A DNA stretch of 64,000 nt, taken from Cyathus striatus. Taxonomy: Eukaryota; Basidiomycota; Agaricomycetes; Agaricales; Nidulariaceae. The DNA lies in contig JAOVFP010000001.1 in assembly GCA_025738555.1 (NCBI GenBank), positions 5,456,001 to 5,520,000 of the forward strand, written 5' to 3'. Under the pieces are notes generated by a model. That model saw only the letters and a list, made by a program, of their open reading frames with translations, searched no databases and was not told the origin of the DNA. A program made the position numbers and the translations under genes. This document shows positions 10,596 through 20,187 of this stretch, piece after piece (the stretch's first letter is position 1; each line of letters starts with the position of its first letter).

Positions 10596-11926
10596 AGTTG
10601 AGCAATAAGGAGAGCCCGTTGTTCCTCCGATAATCTAGTAATGTCCGGTAGTTCTACGATTCCACTAGTGGATGCTACTGGTATAGGGTTATTTATATAC
10701 TGAGTGTCTATATTTACATTTCGTTGTACATAAGGGCCTCGGTTTTGCTTTTTAGGGCATGCGTTGGCCATGTGTCCTTTTTCCTTACAATAGAAACAAC
10801 GTCCTTCTCGTTTCAAGGCATTCATGGTGTCGACATCCATACGATCTCCTCCTTGCGATACCGTGAGGTTGGCTCGGTTTGGGGGAGGTGCAGGGTTCTG
10901 AGGAAAATGGGGTCCTTGATTCTGAGATTGGAATTGATTTGGTCGTGGTCCACCCTGTTGGGTATTCTGCACGCCTTGTCGTTGTCCAAAATTCTGGTTT
11001 TGTCCGGGATTGGATTGTTGTCCTTGTCGTGGGTTTTTGTTTCTAAAAATATTCCGACATTCTCGATCAATTTCCTGAGCTGTATCGTACCATTTTTGAA
11101 GGGTGTTCGGAGTTCCTCGCATAACAATCATTTCAAGTAATCGAGGGTCAAGTTTGTCTTTGTATTTTCTAATAACCGCGGCGTCATTATATCCCGTTCG
11201 TCCAGCAATGGTTGAAAACCTGACAGTGAATTCTTCAACTGTCCAGCGTCCCATGTATAAATTATCGAGTTCGTCCTGAGCGTCCTGAATTTCTGAATAT
11301 ACTCCGAAAAAATGTAAAAAGTCCTCCTTAATCTGTTCGTATTTGGTTCCAGGGGTTTGTTCCATTATTACCATAATTCGATCAACCCAGCTAGCTGCTG
11401 TTTGATTCTTTGATCCGTCTATAAGGCTCAACATGAACCTTATCTTCATCTCATGCTCAAGGGGATTGACACGAGATCCGGTGAAGTACGACTCCAGCGA
11501 TCTCATCCAAGCTCTCGCATGTTTACGATCTCCCGTATATTTCTCAGGCTTCTCAATTTTGAGAGCCTTATCTGTGACTGCATCACGTTGTCTGTGTGCC
11601 ATCATTGAAGTGGCTTGGGCTGTTTCGATTACTGGGTTATGTAATCCATATATGCCTCTTCCAACAAATTTGATAGCGTCTACAATCATGTGTACCCAAC
11701 CTCCTCGTTCAGATGAAGTTGGAGGGTTAGGTGGGGGCGGTGGTGGTTGGTTGGGGGTGTTAGGGGGTTGTCCGAAATTTACTGGTAGCATGAGGGGTGA
11801 AGGAGATCCCTGTGGAGTAGGAGCTTCCGTGTGAATTGTCGGAGTGGTATGATGTGTTCTGGGATTATTAATATAATCGGTTCCTGGTACCGGTACCTGG
11901 TTCCATGGATTTCCTGGTGTATCCAT
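10571..11926 (-). CDS. Ty3 gag (capsid and nucleocapsid)
   Basis: A 451-codon frame from the ATG at 11924-11926. The N-terminal part is Pro-rich (PPPPPPNPP). The central part is a retrotransposon Gag capsid domain (KYTGDRKHARAWMRSLESYF ... WTVEEFTVRFSTIAG). A Gln/Asn-rich linker leads to one CCHC zinc knuckle (CFYCKEKGHMANAC) near residue 385. The stop is TAA 10571-10573, and the pol frame begins upstream of it in the -1 register. Gag assembles the cytoplasmic particle in which reverse transcription occurs. Confidence 0.92.
   Translation of the reverse strand: MDTPGNPWNQVPVPGTDYINNPRTHHTTPTIHTEAPTPQGSPSPLMLPVNFGQPPNTPNQPPPPPPNPPTSSERGGWVHMIVDAIKFVGRGIYGLHNPVIETAQATSMMAHRQRDAVTDKALKIEKPEKYTGDRKHARAWMRSLESYFTGSRVNPLEHEMKIRFMLSLIDGSKNQTAASWVDRIMVIMEQTPGTKYEQIKEDFLHFFGVYSEIQDAQDELDNLYMGRWTVEEFTVRFSTIAGRTGYNDAAVIRKYKDKLDPRLLEMIVMRGTPNTLQKWYDTAQEIDRECRNIFRNKNPRQGQQSNPGQNQNFGQRQGVQNTQQGGPRPNQFQSQNQGPHFPQNPAPPPNRANLTVSQGGDRMDVDTMNALKREGRCFYCKEKGHMANACPKKQNRGPYVQRNVNIDTQYINNPIPVASTSGIVELPDITRLSEEQRALLIAQLGFPQGQQ
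10589..10595 (-). promoter_or_regulatory. Candidate -1 ribosomal frameshift heptamer between gag and pol
   Basis: On minus, gag codons CTG GGT TTT contain G GGT TTT, which fits X XXY YYZ. A slip of -1 here enters the pol frame, which I read without a stop up to the protease. The gag stop lies 15 bases downstream. A possible stem follows (GGCC at about 10578-10581 with GGCC at about 10553-10556, minus strand). No functional evidence is available. Confidence 0.55.
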
Positions 11927-11928
11927 AT

Positions 11929-12360
11929 TTATAGTTCGAAATCGGGGTAAGTAGGCGTAGGAAGTTCTCTACCGTCGTTGTGAACGGTGTTAAGAAGGGT
12001 TTCGTATCCTAATGGAGAATAGAAATCCTGTGATAATGGGGATATGTATCGGGTGGGAGTACTGAATCTTAGACTGTCGTCGTGTCCGAGTTCGGTGATG
12101 ATAGTGAGGATACGGGGAATAGGGATAATGGGACGGGGTAGAGGTGGAATGTAATCGGGGATTTGATGGAGTGAAAGGTATGTGTTGGGATCGAAGTCTG
12201 AGTCGTCGGAGTCCACCGACACGGCTCTCAGATTACGAGTGTAAGGGGTAGGGCGAGATCGAGGGGTGTAGATTGGCGTGGAGGATGAGGGAATGTGATA
12301 GGATCGGTTACGAAGAGTACGGAGGGTTTGGGAACGGGTGATAGGTGCCAGAATGAGAGA
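11929..12360 (-). other. ATG-less open frame upstream of gag in the retroelement leader
   Basis: The frame is open from just after a TAA at 12361-12363 to the TAA at 11929-11931, two bases before the gag ATG. It has no ATG; GTG codons occur at 12220-12222 and nearby. The translation is Ser/Pro/Arg-rich, then acidic (VSVDSDDSDFD), with no recognised domain. It could be leader RNA open by chance, or a peptide begun at a non-ATG codon or reached by splicing. Confidence 0.35.
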
Positions 12361-12700
12361 TTAGGTAACAGATGCTCTTGAAGGGGCTCGGAGATTAGCG
12401 AGACGTCCTAAGTCTCACACACACCGATTTGCTGATAGAACCAGCTGGGGCAACACGTGGTAGCCTCCCCAGTCACTGGCGCCGTGCCAAACTCAAGGCA
12501 GAGGGCCTAAGATGTTCAGTAATTCGGAAGAGTCGGGCTCAACGTTACTCTATCCTCTCGTGCGTCCAAGCACAACGAACAAGTCTATCGAATGAGGTGT
12601 ACGTCTAAGGATCCGAAGGTCCAAAGAACGGGGAACGAGGTAAGGAGAAAAGTGTGCCGGGGGTCGGCGGAAGAGAGTTCGAGGTCGAGAAACGAGGTAG

Positions 12701-12711
12701 ATTCTTGTGCT
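12701..12711 (-). other. Primer-binding site, apparently self-priming
   Basis: Two bases inside the 5' LTR, the minus strand reads AGCACAAGAAT. It is perfectly complementary to ATTCTTGTGCT, found on the same strand inside the LTR (12807-12817). That is the arrangement of Tf1/sushi elements, where the first 11 bases of the transcript fold back to prime minus-strand synthesis in place of a tRNA. I did not check the site against individual tRNA 3' ends. Confidence 0.7.
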
Positions 12712-12713
12712 TT

Positions 12714-13096
12714 TGTTAGCGACAGATGAGCAAAAACTCGAAGTCGAACTCAAACACTCGAAAAGAAGGAAGCGAAGTGAATCTTATTGCAAGTCTGGAA
12801 TAAACTAGCACAAGAATAGAGAAATAGTAATTAAAATGACCGTATTAATAGTAAAGTCCTCAAGGTAGCTGCATGTAACTATTGCCTACACTACAACACG
12901 TGGAACTGTGCTTCTACTGTGCAAACTCATGTATTCTACGTGTTAAAGGCCTGGCCGAACTGCGCACTGTGCCCGTAGTCTTAATGAATGTCATATGTTG
13001 ATACGCAAGGTGTCTGCATTGTATGTCACATGACTAGTCACGTGGTGATAAGATAAGATAAGCGGATTAGATAAGATAAGGGGTGAAATCCTAACA
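12714..13096 (-). repeat. 5' LTR of the Ty3 element
   Basis: 383 bp, TG...CA. A TATTAATA at 12843-12850 lies roughly 26-33 bp upstream of the presumed transcript start at 12817 (minus). This supports transcription beginning exactly at the self-priming block. Confidence 0.95.
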
Positions 13097-13102
13097 AGTG
13101 GC

Positions 13103-13696
13103 TGTTATGATCTGAGCTGGTCTCATGATGTCTTCTGGTCTTGTGATATAATAATCACGTGACTTGTCACTACACTCGTAAGTCGTATGATGAAGTCAAA
13201 GTCTAAACAGTAATAACGTAGAGTTATTCACTAATGGACTTGTGGCTATCTCACAACAACGTTTGAGATGCGATCTAGGAAGTAGCAGTGTTCTGGGTTT
13301 GAGGGGTTCTCAATGAGGATAGAGGGGATTAGCCAGCTATATTGGATGATAGCTAAACTAAGATCAAGCTGAAGAAGCTTGATTGGAATACATGAGCTAT
13401 TTATACAAAAGAAGCATGGTCCGTTCGCAGAAAGGTATGCTACTATAAATAGAGTCCGTGACTTGCCATGACTTGGCAGAGGTCTATAAATAAATGCGCA
13501 GCAGTATCAGTAAGCGAGTCTGAGGAGATAAGAGAAGTCCATGCTCGTAGTATGACAAACCAGAGGAGTGGGGTCGGGGATGATGAGTAAGTATGTAGTT
13601 ATAAATAGAAAGGGATGAGTAAGTGAAAAGATATAAATAGAAGGGTCACGTGAAAAAGAGGTGCTCTGGCAGGGTTGAGATGGAAAAAGTGTAACA
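13103..13696. repeat. Solo LTR of another LTR retrotransposon
   Basis: 594 bp beginning TGTTATGATC and ending GTGTAACA, with TGTTA/TAACA inverted tips and a perfect 5 bp duplication GTGGC on both sides (13098-13102 and 13697-13701). No internal retroelement genes adjoin it, so it is a recombined solo LTR. The Ty3 element landed inside or next to its left target duplication. TATA-like ATTTATAC and TATAAATAG lie inside. Orientation is undecided. Confidence 0.8.
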
Positions 13697-13701
13697 GTGG
13701 C

Positions 13702-15100
13702 CCCATCATACAACACTCTCAAGGACTTCCACCTCAACCACGCCATCCTCAGCAACATCCCCACTTCAGTCACTCCACGTTCCCCACCTCAAGACCTACA
13801 GTAATGTCCACAATGTGGACACATCACCCACATGCATTCTCCCCAGGTAAGCCCCCAGCTCAATTTCATTTTCGCTCACTTTGACATTCACCACTGCCAC
13901 CCCCACAGGCTGATGACATCAATGCAACATAGGATCCACGATGTTACCCAGCCTGCCATCCCACACCAATTGTCCCTCACCCATTGTCCCCCACCTCAAT
14001 GCCCCACCACACCTCAGCTACAGCATTGTCGACGCTTCATCAATCATCCCCCACCTCTGCTACATCAATGTTCTCCACCTCGGTCCTCAACTTGTCCCGT
14101 TCTCTGACTTCCACATATCCCCTCACCCCTTCCTCCCTCAAGACCTACAGAGATGTTGCCCACATGCATTGTCACAAGGTAAGCCCCTTAGCTCCACCGC
14201 ATTCTTGCCCTTGCTTATCCCCACAGTGTCATTGACCCCACATAGGACCTGCCACGTCCTCCAGATCACCACAACGTCCCCTCTCAAGTCCCCATGGCTC
14301 ATCAACACATGAAGCTCTCAACCTATACATCACATCTAGGTAAGCAAGCCCCCTCTCCCTGCCTCAACCTCGCCCACTAGTCCCCACAGTACTGTATGTT
14401 TCATAGATGGCCACGTCATCTCTTCAAGCAGCCCTCATCCATAATGCTGTCTTGCCTACAATGGCACCTACTCCCTCCTTCTCCCTGCATCACAATGACG
14501 ATGACGCCACTGGCAAGGACAGTGTTGACATTATGTCATCCAGCACCCCCTCATTCCTCCTCCCCTACATTATGATGACAACCAGCCACCACCCCTTCCC
14601 TCATTGCCTCCTGTGCCATGATGATGATGATGCCAGTGTTGTTCCAACATCTCCAACACCACGTCCTTCAACGTCATTGGCATTCTCAGAACAGCGTTCA
14701 CATAATGCCACCCACCTCATGTCCCCTGTCTCCCCATACCTCCCCCCTCCACCACATCATATCGCTGATGACGGCCACACCACTTACTTCTCCTTCTCCC
14801 CTAATGATGAATGCCAGCCCAGTGCATTGCAACATCCCCCACCTCAAGCTCCTTCTGGCATAAACGGCGTCGCACTACGTTGCCCACCTCAATGTTCCCC
14901 CTCTCAACTCCTTGGAGGTCATGGACATGCATGCTCAATGCCGCCACATCCACCTCAATGCCCCATTTCTAGTGTCGTCGGGGTCTGTCGTCAGGGTCCT
15001 TTTAAAGTCGACAATGCCACATCACCACGTCATCCACCTCCCACCCTTTTGTCCCTAACAGCATCGCAACCATTTCACCAACTGGGAGTGGGATGAGGGA
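13702..15100 (+). repeat. C-rich, low-complexity block with repeated intron-like modules
   Basis: The plus strand is dominated by CCACCTCA, CCCCAC and CCTCAA words. Long Pro/Ser/His-rich frames (for example 14407-15096) follow from this composition and I do not call them genes. Three GTAAG...CACAG segments (13847-13908, 14179-14226, 14340-14389) look like introns. The text before the first two is also shared (CAAGACCTACAG and CACATGCATT). The block may derive from a duplicated exon-intron unit, but no product was recognised. Confidence 0.5.
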
Positions 15101-15539
15101 AGTGGCTGGGCTGAGCTGGCTAAAGGATGTATGGATGGGGGGTTATTCTACTTGATGTGGCTCGAGTACGCTTTATCATGCTCGATTCCAGTTGATTCCT
15201 CTTGATAGCCATACACTCGTAGAGTACCAGAGGAACAAATATTCGGTTCAATCTTACCTTGTTTAATCTGAGCTCATTTCTGTTTGATCTAGCTCAATTC
15301 AATTGAGCATTTGAAAAAAATTGAGCTAGAACAAGTGTGAGTGATCCAGTTGATATCAGCTGGTCCTGCTCGTTTCTACTTGTTCATGCTTGTCATTGGC
15401 TCATTCTCACTGGGTGGGAAATTTGAGGTTTGAAAATGCTGTATGTTCCACGTTATATGTTCTAAGTTATAGGAGTCTTTCCAGGCTTCATGCCATTACG
15501 TAGGTATATAAAAGTACAGAGAGAAATGTCCTGTGCTAA
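15101..15539. other. AT-richer spacer, no gene seen
   Basis: It contains repeated GAGCT/GCTC words (TTGAGCTAG, GAGCTCATT, CAATTGAGC) and no open frame of note. It separates the C-rich block from the 3' end of the next gene. Confidence 0.4.
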
Positions 15540-16683
15540 TCACCCCTCCCTATTGTTCCTAACAGATAGCTGTTCAATCTGCTTCTTGAGTTTCGTCATT
15601 CTTTTCAAAAGTTTTGGAATGCCAGTGGTGTCCTTGTCATCTGATACTGGGAAGAGCTCTTTGCCATCCTTTCTCCGTGGGCCTGAATCGATGAAAGTTT
15701 TAAAAATGAAATCAATATCCTGAGGCCACGAGAGAACTTCTAATAACTCCATTGCTGTTTGATGATATAGGACAGGATGCTGCATCCGATTTCTTTCGTC
15801 TTTGATGTTTCTATGAAGGATATTGGCCAGTAGTATGGGACCATGGTACTCTTCAGGCAACCTGGAAAGAACTAGATCGGCGGATTCCTTGTGAGATCCG
15901 TCATTATCAAACTCATTGACAAGCTGCGTGACTAGAGAATATTAGTTCAAAGATGCAAGATAGAGTGATATAAATACTCACTGTAGGTCAGGTTTAGTGA
16001 TTTAAGACTGGATTTGATATCCACGTTCATCGGGTAGCACTCTGAGTCATACTCATAGTTAAATATGATTTGATTATTCAGTCCTACAAGTATACAAGAG
16101 GTTAGTGGTATTCAACCACACTGTACATATGAGAATGCATACCCTGCAAAAACCCAGATAACAATTCAAAACAGCCGACAAACATTCTACCCTCAAAATC
16201 TTCCTGTGCATCCTGCAACGTGTCACAAAGGTGATCGATAAGGATGTCCTTGAGCGCATCACACTCTTGCTTCTGGATGATAAAGGCGTTCTCTAGTGCA
16301 TCATATCATTGCTTTTTTTCCTGCATATCGCTTTTGATGGTTCTTAGTAACGACTCTCTCTCCTCCTCCTTCTGGAAGTATCTGAGATAAATGAACTTAT
16401 CAAATGAAATAAAACCAGTAATTTCAAAGACCTACCCTCGTAAAATCTCTTTGCATTGGACTGCTCTAATATCTTGATCTTCATTTCGAATCACATTAAA
16501 AGTGGTGCGGCTCTTGTCTGCCGCTTTTGCTAATGCAGTATCCCAAGATTTAGATGCTGGGATGTGTTGTTCGGCAAGGTGGATGATCTGGTAGGGTGAT
16601 GGGCTATCAGCCCCAAAAGGAAGAATAGCTTGAAGCGATATTGTTTCCGTTTTTAACGGATAGTTGAGGGTAATGGTTGACAT
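15540..16683 (-). pseudogene. Hypothetical four-exon gene with an in-frame TGA
   Basis: I do not recognise the family. Exons 16436-16683, 16143-16381, 15982-16083 and 15540-15931 join with correct GT-AG sites and phases to 327 codons. Exon 1 reads MSTITLNYPLKTETISLQ. Exon 2 has a charged coiled-coil-like stretch (FQKEEERESLLRTIKSDMQE). Exon 4 is Leu-rich and ends in a basic helix (LLKRMTKLKKQIEQL). Within exon 2 the frame is broken by TGA at 16306-16308. Everything before and after it is consistent, so it looks like a recent nonsense mutation, perhaps CGA to TGA. Without it the product would be about 326 residues, soluble, with no signal peptide or membrane segment. Confidence 0.55.
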
Positions 16684-17714
16684 CTTAGAGTAAGAGTAGT
16701 GGTAACCAAAATTTCCTTTTTAAAAAATGAACATGTTGAGGCAAACAAACAATTCGGCACCTTCCGGAACTTGTAATACAAATTATTTCTTCCTTTCTTT
16801 GAATATAAAAAGAAGTCAGAGGGACGAGTATCGACTCATCCAGTCAAACAAGCTTGGTGAGATTTGAATCACTTTCATTGTAACTTAGAATGCTGGTCGC
16901 GTACGCTGTACACGCATTCTCGACCCTGTGGCATTTGGTGGCATGCTGTGACATACGGGACTAAATGTGGGATCCTAGTGCGATCTCGGTAATGAGTCCC
17001 CTGTTAGATCTCGTTTGGATCTTCCCACATACACGTGACCTTCCATGCGGTAGTTCGCAGGTATGAATGCGCGTTTACGAGAAGTTCAGGCGTCTATCCC
17101 GTGAGCCAGCGTGATAATACTACCATGTTCGAGTTTATCTATTGTGATAACTAAAGGAGCTGTTGTTTTATAATATTTAATCATGAGCCACAACATAACA
17201 CACGTCTCCCATAATCTACAACATATTTGACTACTTATTATGTGTGATCAAGTGCAGTTATAGGGGATGGGTTCAACTGTTGTTGGCGCGGCTTCTGTGT
17301 GAAACGACCCTGTCCCGGAACAATCCGTTTCCGCATATGGTACAGATCCGTAAACGAGATTTAACAGGACTACAAACTCGGTCTCGTGCCACCTTTGCAA
17401 GGTATTATTATTACTACGACTGTCTGGTGGGCCATCGATTTCTCAAGTCTTATACACGAAACACCACCCATTCCGCTCAAAAGCCTGCCACCACAAGACG
17501 ATCTAGTCTCGGCTGGCTGGGTAGCCGAGACTAAAGACGATCCAGCTCTCGCAGATTTGCTGACAAAAGTGCAACGTTGACGTCGAAAGGCCCAGAGTCA
17601 TATCCTCCTGTGTGGAAGCATTGGAGCCCGCGGGCTGGGTCGTAGGCTTTACTACGTCCACGTCCGTCCCGTTATCAATTTTTCTTTTCACTTATCGTAT
17701 CAATTCAGTTGTAA
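16684..17714. other. Intergenic, no supported gene
   Basis: AT-rich near 16700-16830, then mixed. Short frames on plus (17244-17580) show no family features. The stretch may include decayed 5' parts of the following monooxygenase remnant, but I could not identify them. Confidence 0.4.
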
Positions 17715-18880
17715 CATCGAGTTTGCAGACCTTCACCAAATGCTCCTCGACCTCGCTCTTCCACACACCACACTCGCATGGATTCCAAAATAACTTCCAT
17801 AGACCCAGCGTAATACTTCAATCAGGAGAAACAATTCACGTAGACCTCATCTTTGGCGCCGATAGCGTGAAGATCCACCTCAGAAGCATTGTCGTCGGAC
17901 CTCCTGATCGCCCCAAGCCCACAGGCGATGCAGCGTACCAAGCGTTAATCCCGACAGACGAGACGATCAGGTGACAAGGACCCGGAGTTGAAGATCCTTG
18001 TGGATTAGCCTGCTGTGACTATGTGGATGGGGCCTATGAAGCATTTGATTGGGTATTGCGCGGTATGTCTAGTCGTCTATTATGTGAGGGGTATGAGCTG
18101 ATGGTGTTGTAGCAGTTGAGGAAGATGTATAAATCGTGATGCTTGTTCCTTCGCGAGATGGTAATGAGACTGCGAAGTTATGCGGGATGAATTCGAGCCT
18201 CGGTGTGTTCCCTTTTCTCAGCTTCGCAGGTGGAACTGACATGTTAGACAGCGTCATGAGACTGTTGAAACTCGTTCCTTTGATGTTGATTTCATCGTTG
18301 ATGGACCGCTAGCTGCTAGACACCTGGACACATCCTTCAGGCAAGCTCACTCTCCTTGGGGATGGATGTCACCCTATGCTCGTAAGCCCGTTCTATTCTC
18401 ACTTTCCGCCTTCCTGTTGCCTTCCTGAGCACTTCACAGTCGTACCCTGCACAAGGAGCAGCAATGGCCGTACGTCCCCTCATTCCCCACTAAATCCCAA
18501 CTAATTAACACCCCACAGATCGAAGACACAACAGCCCTAGGCACACCCTCACCCAGCCAAATCCCCGCGTTTCTCAAAGCATATGAACAAATCCTCAAAG
18601 TGAACGCAACAGAAACACAGCTTGCGTCCTGCATGAATCAAGAAGTACTCCATTATCCTGATGGGCTGGGGCAGGACGTGCGGGACGTGTCGATGCGCCT
18701 GGGTATGGAGATTGTTCTTGAGGGAAGCGAAGGGGGGAAGTGCGGCTGAGGAAGAGTGTGTGGGGATGCTAATTTGTGAGCCGAAGGAGCTAGGAGTCTG
18801 GTCTCGTTTGGGTATGATGCCGAGGCGGAGACCGAGAGGTGGTGGGTCGAGAATGGGGGGGAGGGGGGAGGTTTAGAAGG
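17715..18880 (+). pseudogene. Decayed FAD-dependent monooxygenase (salicylate hydroxylase-like)
   Basis: Pieces of a class A flavin monooxygenase occur in order but in different frames: ADLHQMLLDLALPHTT (about 17726), then FGADSVKIHLRSIVVGPPDR, PTGDAAYQALIPTDE and a WMGPMKHLIGYCAR-like segment near 18025. These are followed by LTLLGDGCHPML (about 18350, the FAD-binding GD motif), PAQGAAMAIEDTTALGTPS across two intron-like breaks, IPAFLKAYEQIL, HYPDGLGQDVRD and a terminal FGYDAEAETERWWVENGG. Stops and frameshifts interrupt the protein (for example TAA and TAG near 17790-17800), and the N-terminal Rossmann motif is missing. Such enzymes hydroxylate aromatic acids with NAD(P)H. Nothing suggests this copy works. 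Confidence 0.8.
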
Positions 18881-19000
18881 GGGGATATAGTGTTTTCTTC
18901 GTATTTGGCTATGCTCGAAGCTTCTGCTCACTCTAGTCCTAGCACGTCGCCAGTGCCTAGGGTACCTCCTAGCAGGACACGTCGGTAGGATGATCGAGCG

Positions 19001-19288
19001 CTATATACCGATACGCCCCAGGCTACACCACATGAAGTCCAAATCTTGTGTAACCATACTAGTATCTATTACAGTCAAGTCAAGAGGATCATCATACGAA
19101 GAGTTTAGGGCAGCAGGGGCGAAGCAGGGATTGTATCCTGCATATAGACTGCGATAGAAAGAGGGTACATATACAGTATTCTGTTTCGCCTCTAAAACTG
19201 ATTGGTTTATGGTAGACGCCAAAGGCGGGGGTCGTTTTAACTTGTTACTTGGATATGGTTCATTGGGAAATGATGCGTTGGATGTCAT
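19001..19288 (-). CDS. Small hypothetical ORF
   Basis: A 95-codon frame from ATG with no recognised domain; Pro/Ser/Tyr composition (for example PYPSNKLKRPPPL). It lies just downstream of the monooxygenase remnant in opposite orientation. Neither splice partners nor a promoter are clear, so it may be spurious. Confidence 0.2.
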   Translation of the reverse strand: MTSNASFPNEPYPSNKLKRPPPLASTINQSVLEAKQNTVYVPSFYRSLYAGYNPCFAPAALNSSYDDPLDLTVIDTSMVTQDLDFMWCSLGRIGI

Positions 19289-19744
19289 GGAGGAGTAGGG
19301 TACGGAGAACTTTCGTTCGTATTCTGTTGTTTCTGCTGCAAGGTGTTACGCTGACCAGCATGCAATGCAGAGAACACACATACAGCAGTCACTATCCATT
19401 GTAGCCTGCGAGAAGTGTTAGTCATTGTTCTTTTCTGTTAGATAGTGTGGGTGTAAAACACACAGACGGCTCCGACTAGTGAGCATAGGCGGTGAGAATA
19501 CGAAGATAGTCTACCTAGAGCGACATAGTCTTCCACTGTTACTATCATAACCTAACAGATTTTTTGAGAACTAGGCTTAACGGAGACACAAACCTAAGAC
19601 AGCCTCAAGACTCGCGATTCCCAGACAAGATGCCAGCCACCGGTGCGAAACTCTCCACCTGACGCGCTATTAATTTCCTCCGTCCCTCTTCCACTGTCAT
19701 CCTCCACCTCTTACTGTCATACTATCATCCTCCGCCTCTTACCC
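19289..19744. other. Intergenic, no gene seen
   Basis: Mixed composition. A short pyrimidine-rich duplication (CATCCTCCACCTCTTACTGT and CATCCTCCGCCTCTTAC) occurs at about 19700-19745. Confidence 0.4.
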
Positions 19745-20187
19745 TCTTGCTGTGGCCATCGCACCCACTATCGGTATGCCTAGAGAGTTTCTGGGAACCC
19801 AAATTTCACTAATGACATTGTTAAACATACAGATGTGCCAACCACGCTCTACACATAGTCAAGGCTCGCCTCCTCTCTCGGGCGGCCGTAATTCTCCCGA
19901 TATTCGTACACTCGACGATGGGCTTCCGGTTACTTTATCAGCACGCCTAGAGAGTTTCAGAGTATCCAAATCTCACCAATGACATTGTTAGGGCACGCTT
20001 GTCTCCCGCCGCCCCCGAAGTCCCGCAAATGAGGCGGATGCAGATTTGCTATTGCCAACTCAAGGCACTTCTCGTTCGCCTGACACGGCTACCCCATCGG
20101 TATGCTCAGAGAGTTTTCAAGTACCTAGATCTCACTATTGGCATTGTTAGGGCACGCCTGTCTCCCGCCGCCCCCGAAGTCCCGCAT
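19745..20187. repeat. Degenerate tandem repeat, three units of about 150 bp
   Basis: The words TCGGTATGC, AGAGAGTTT, ATCTCAC, GACATTGTTAGGGCACGC and CCCGAAGTCCCGCA recur at about 19770, 19941 and 20097. The last unit fuses directly to the truncated FTase beta copy 2 at about 20188. No coding meaning was recognised. Confidence 0.65.

Larger units (their letters stand above)
6133..13096 (-). mobile_element. Complete Ty3-type LTR retrotransposon (chromovirus), minus orientation
   Basis: The 6,964 bp element is bounded by two 383 bp LTRs (6133-6515 and 12714-13096), both TGTTA...TAACA, and flanked by the 5 bp duplication AGTGG (6128-6132 and 13097-13101). By eye the LTRs differ at one base (C or T, 13 bases into each), so the insertion is recent. 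Order on minus: 5' LTR, primer-binding site, leader with an ATG-less frame, gag, pol (protease, RT, RNase H, integrase, chromodomain), polypurine tract, 3' LTR. RT before integrase makes it Ty3-type, and the C-terminal chromodomain makes it a chromovirus. One TGA in pol (8379-8381) would block full-length pol in this copy. Confidence 0.97.

Noticed and set aside
14407..15096. 229-codon plus-strand frame in the C-rich block
   Set aside because: Pro/Ser/His-rich low complexity that several overlapping frames share; no start context, domain or splice pattern, so composition explains it.
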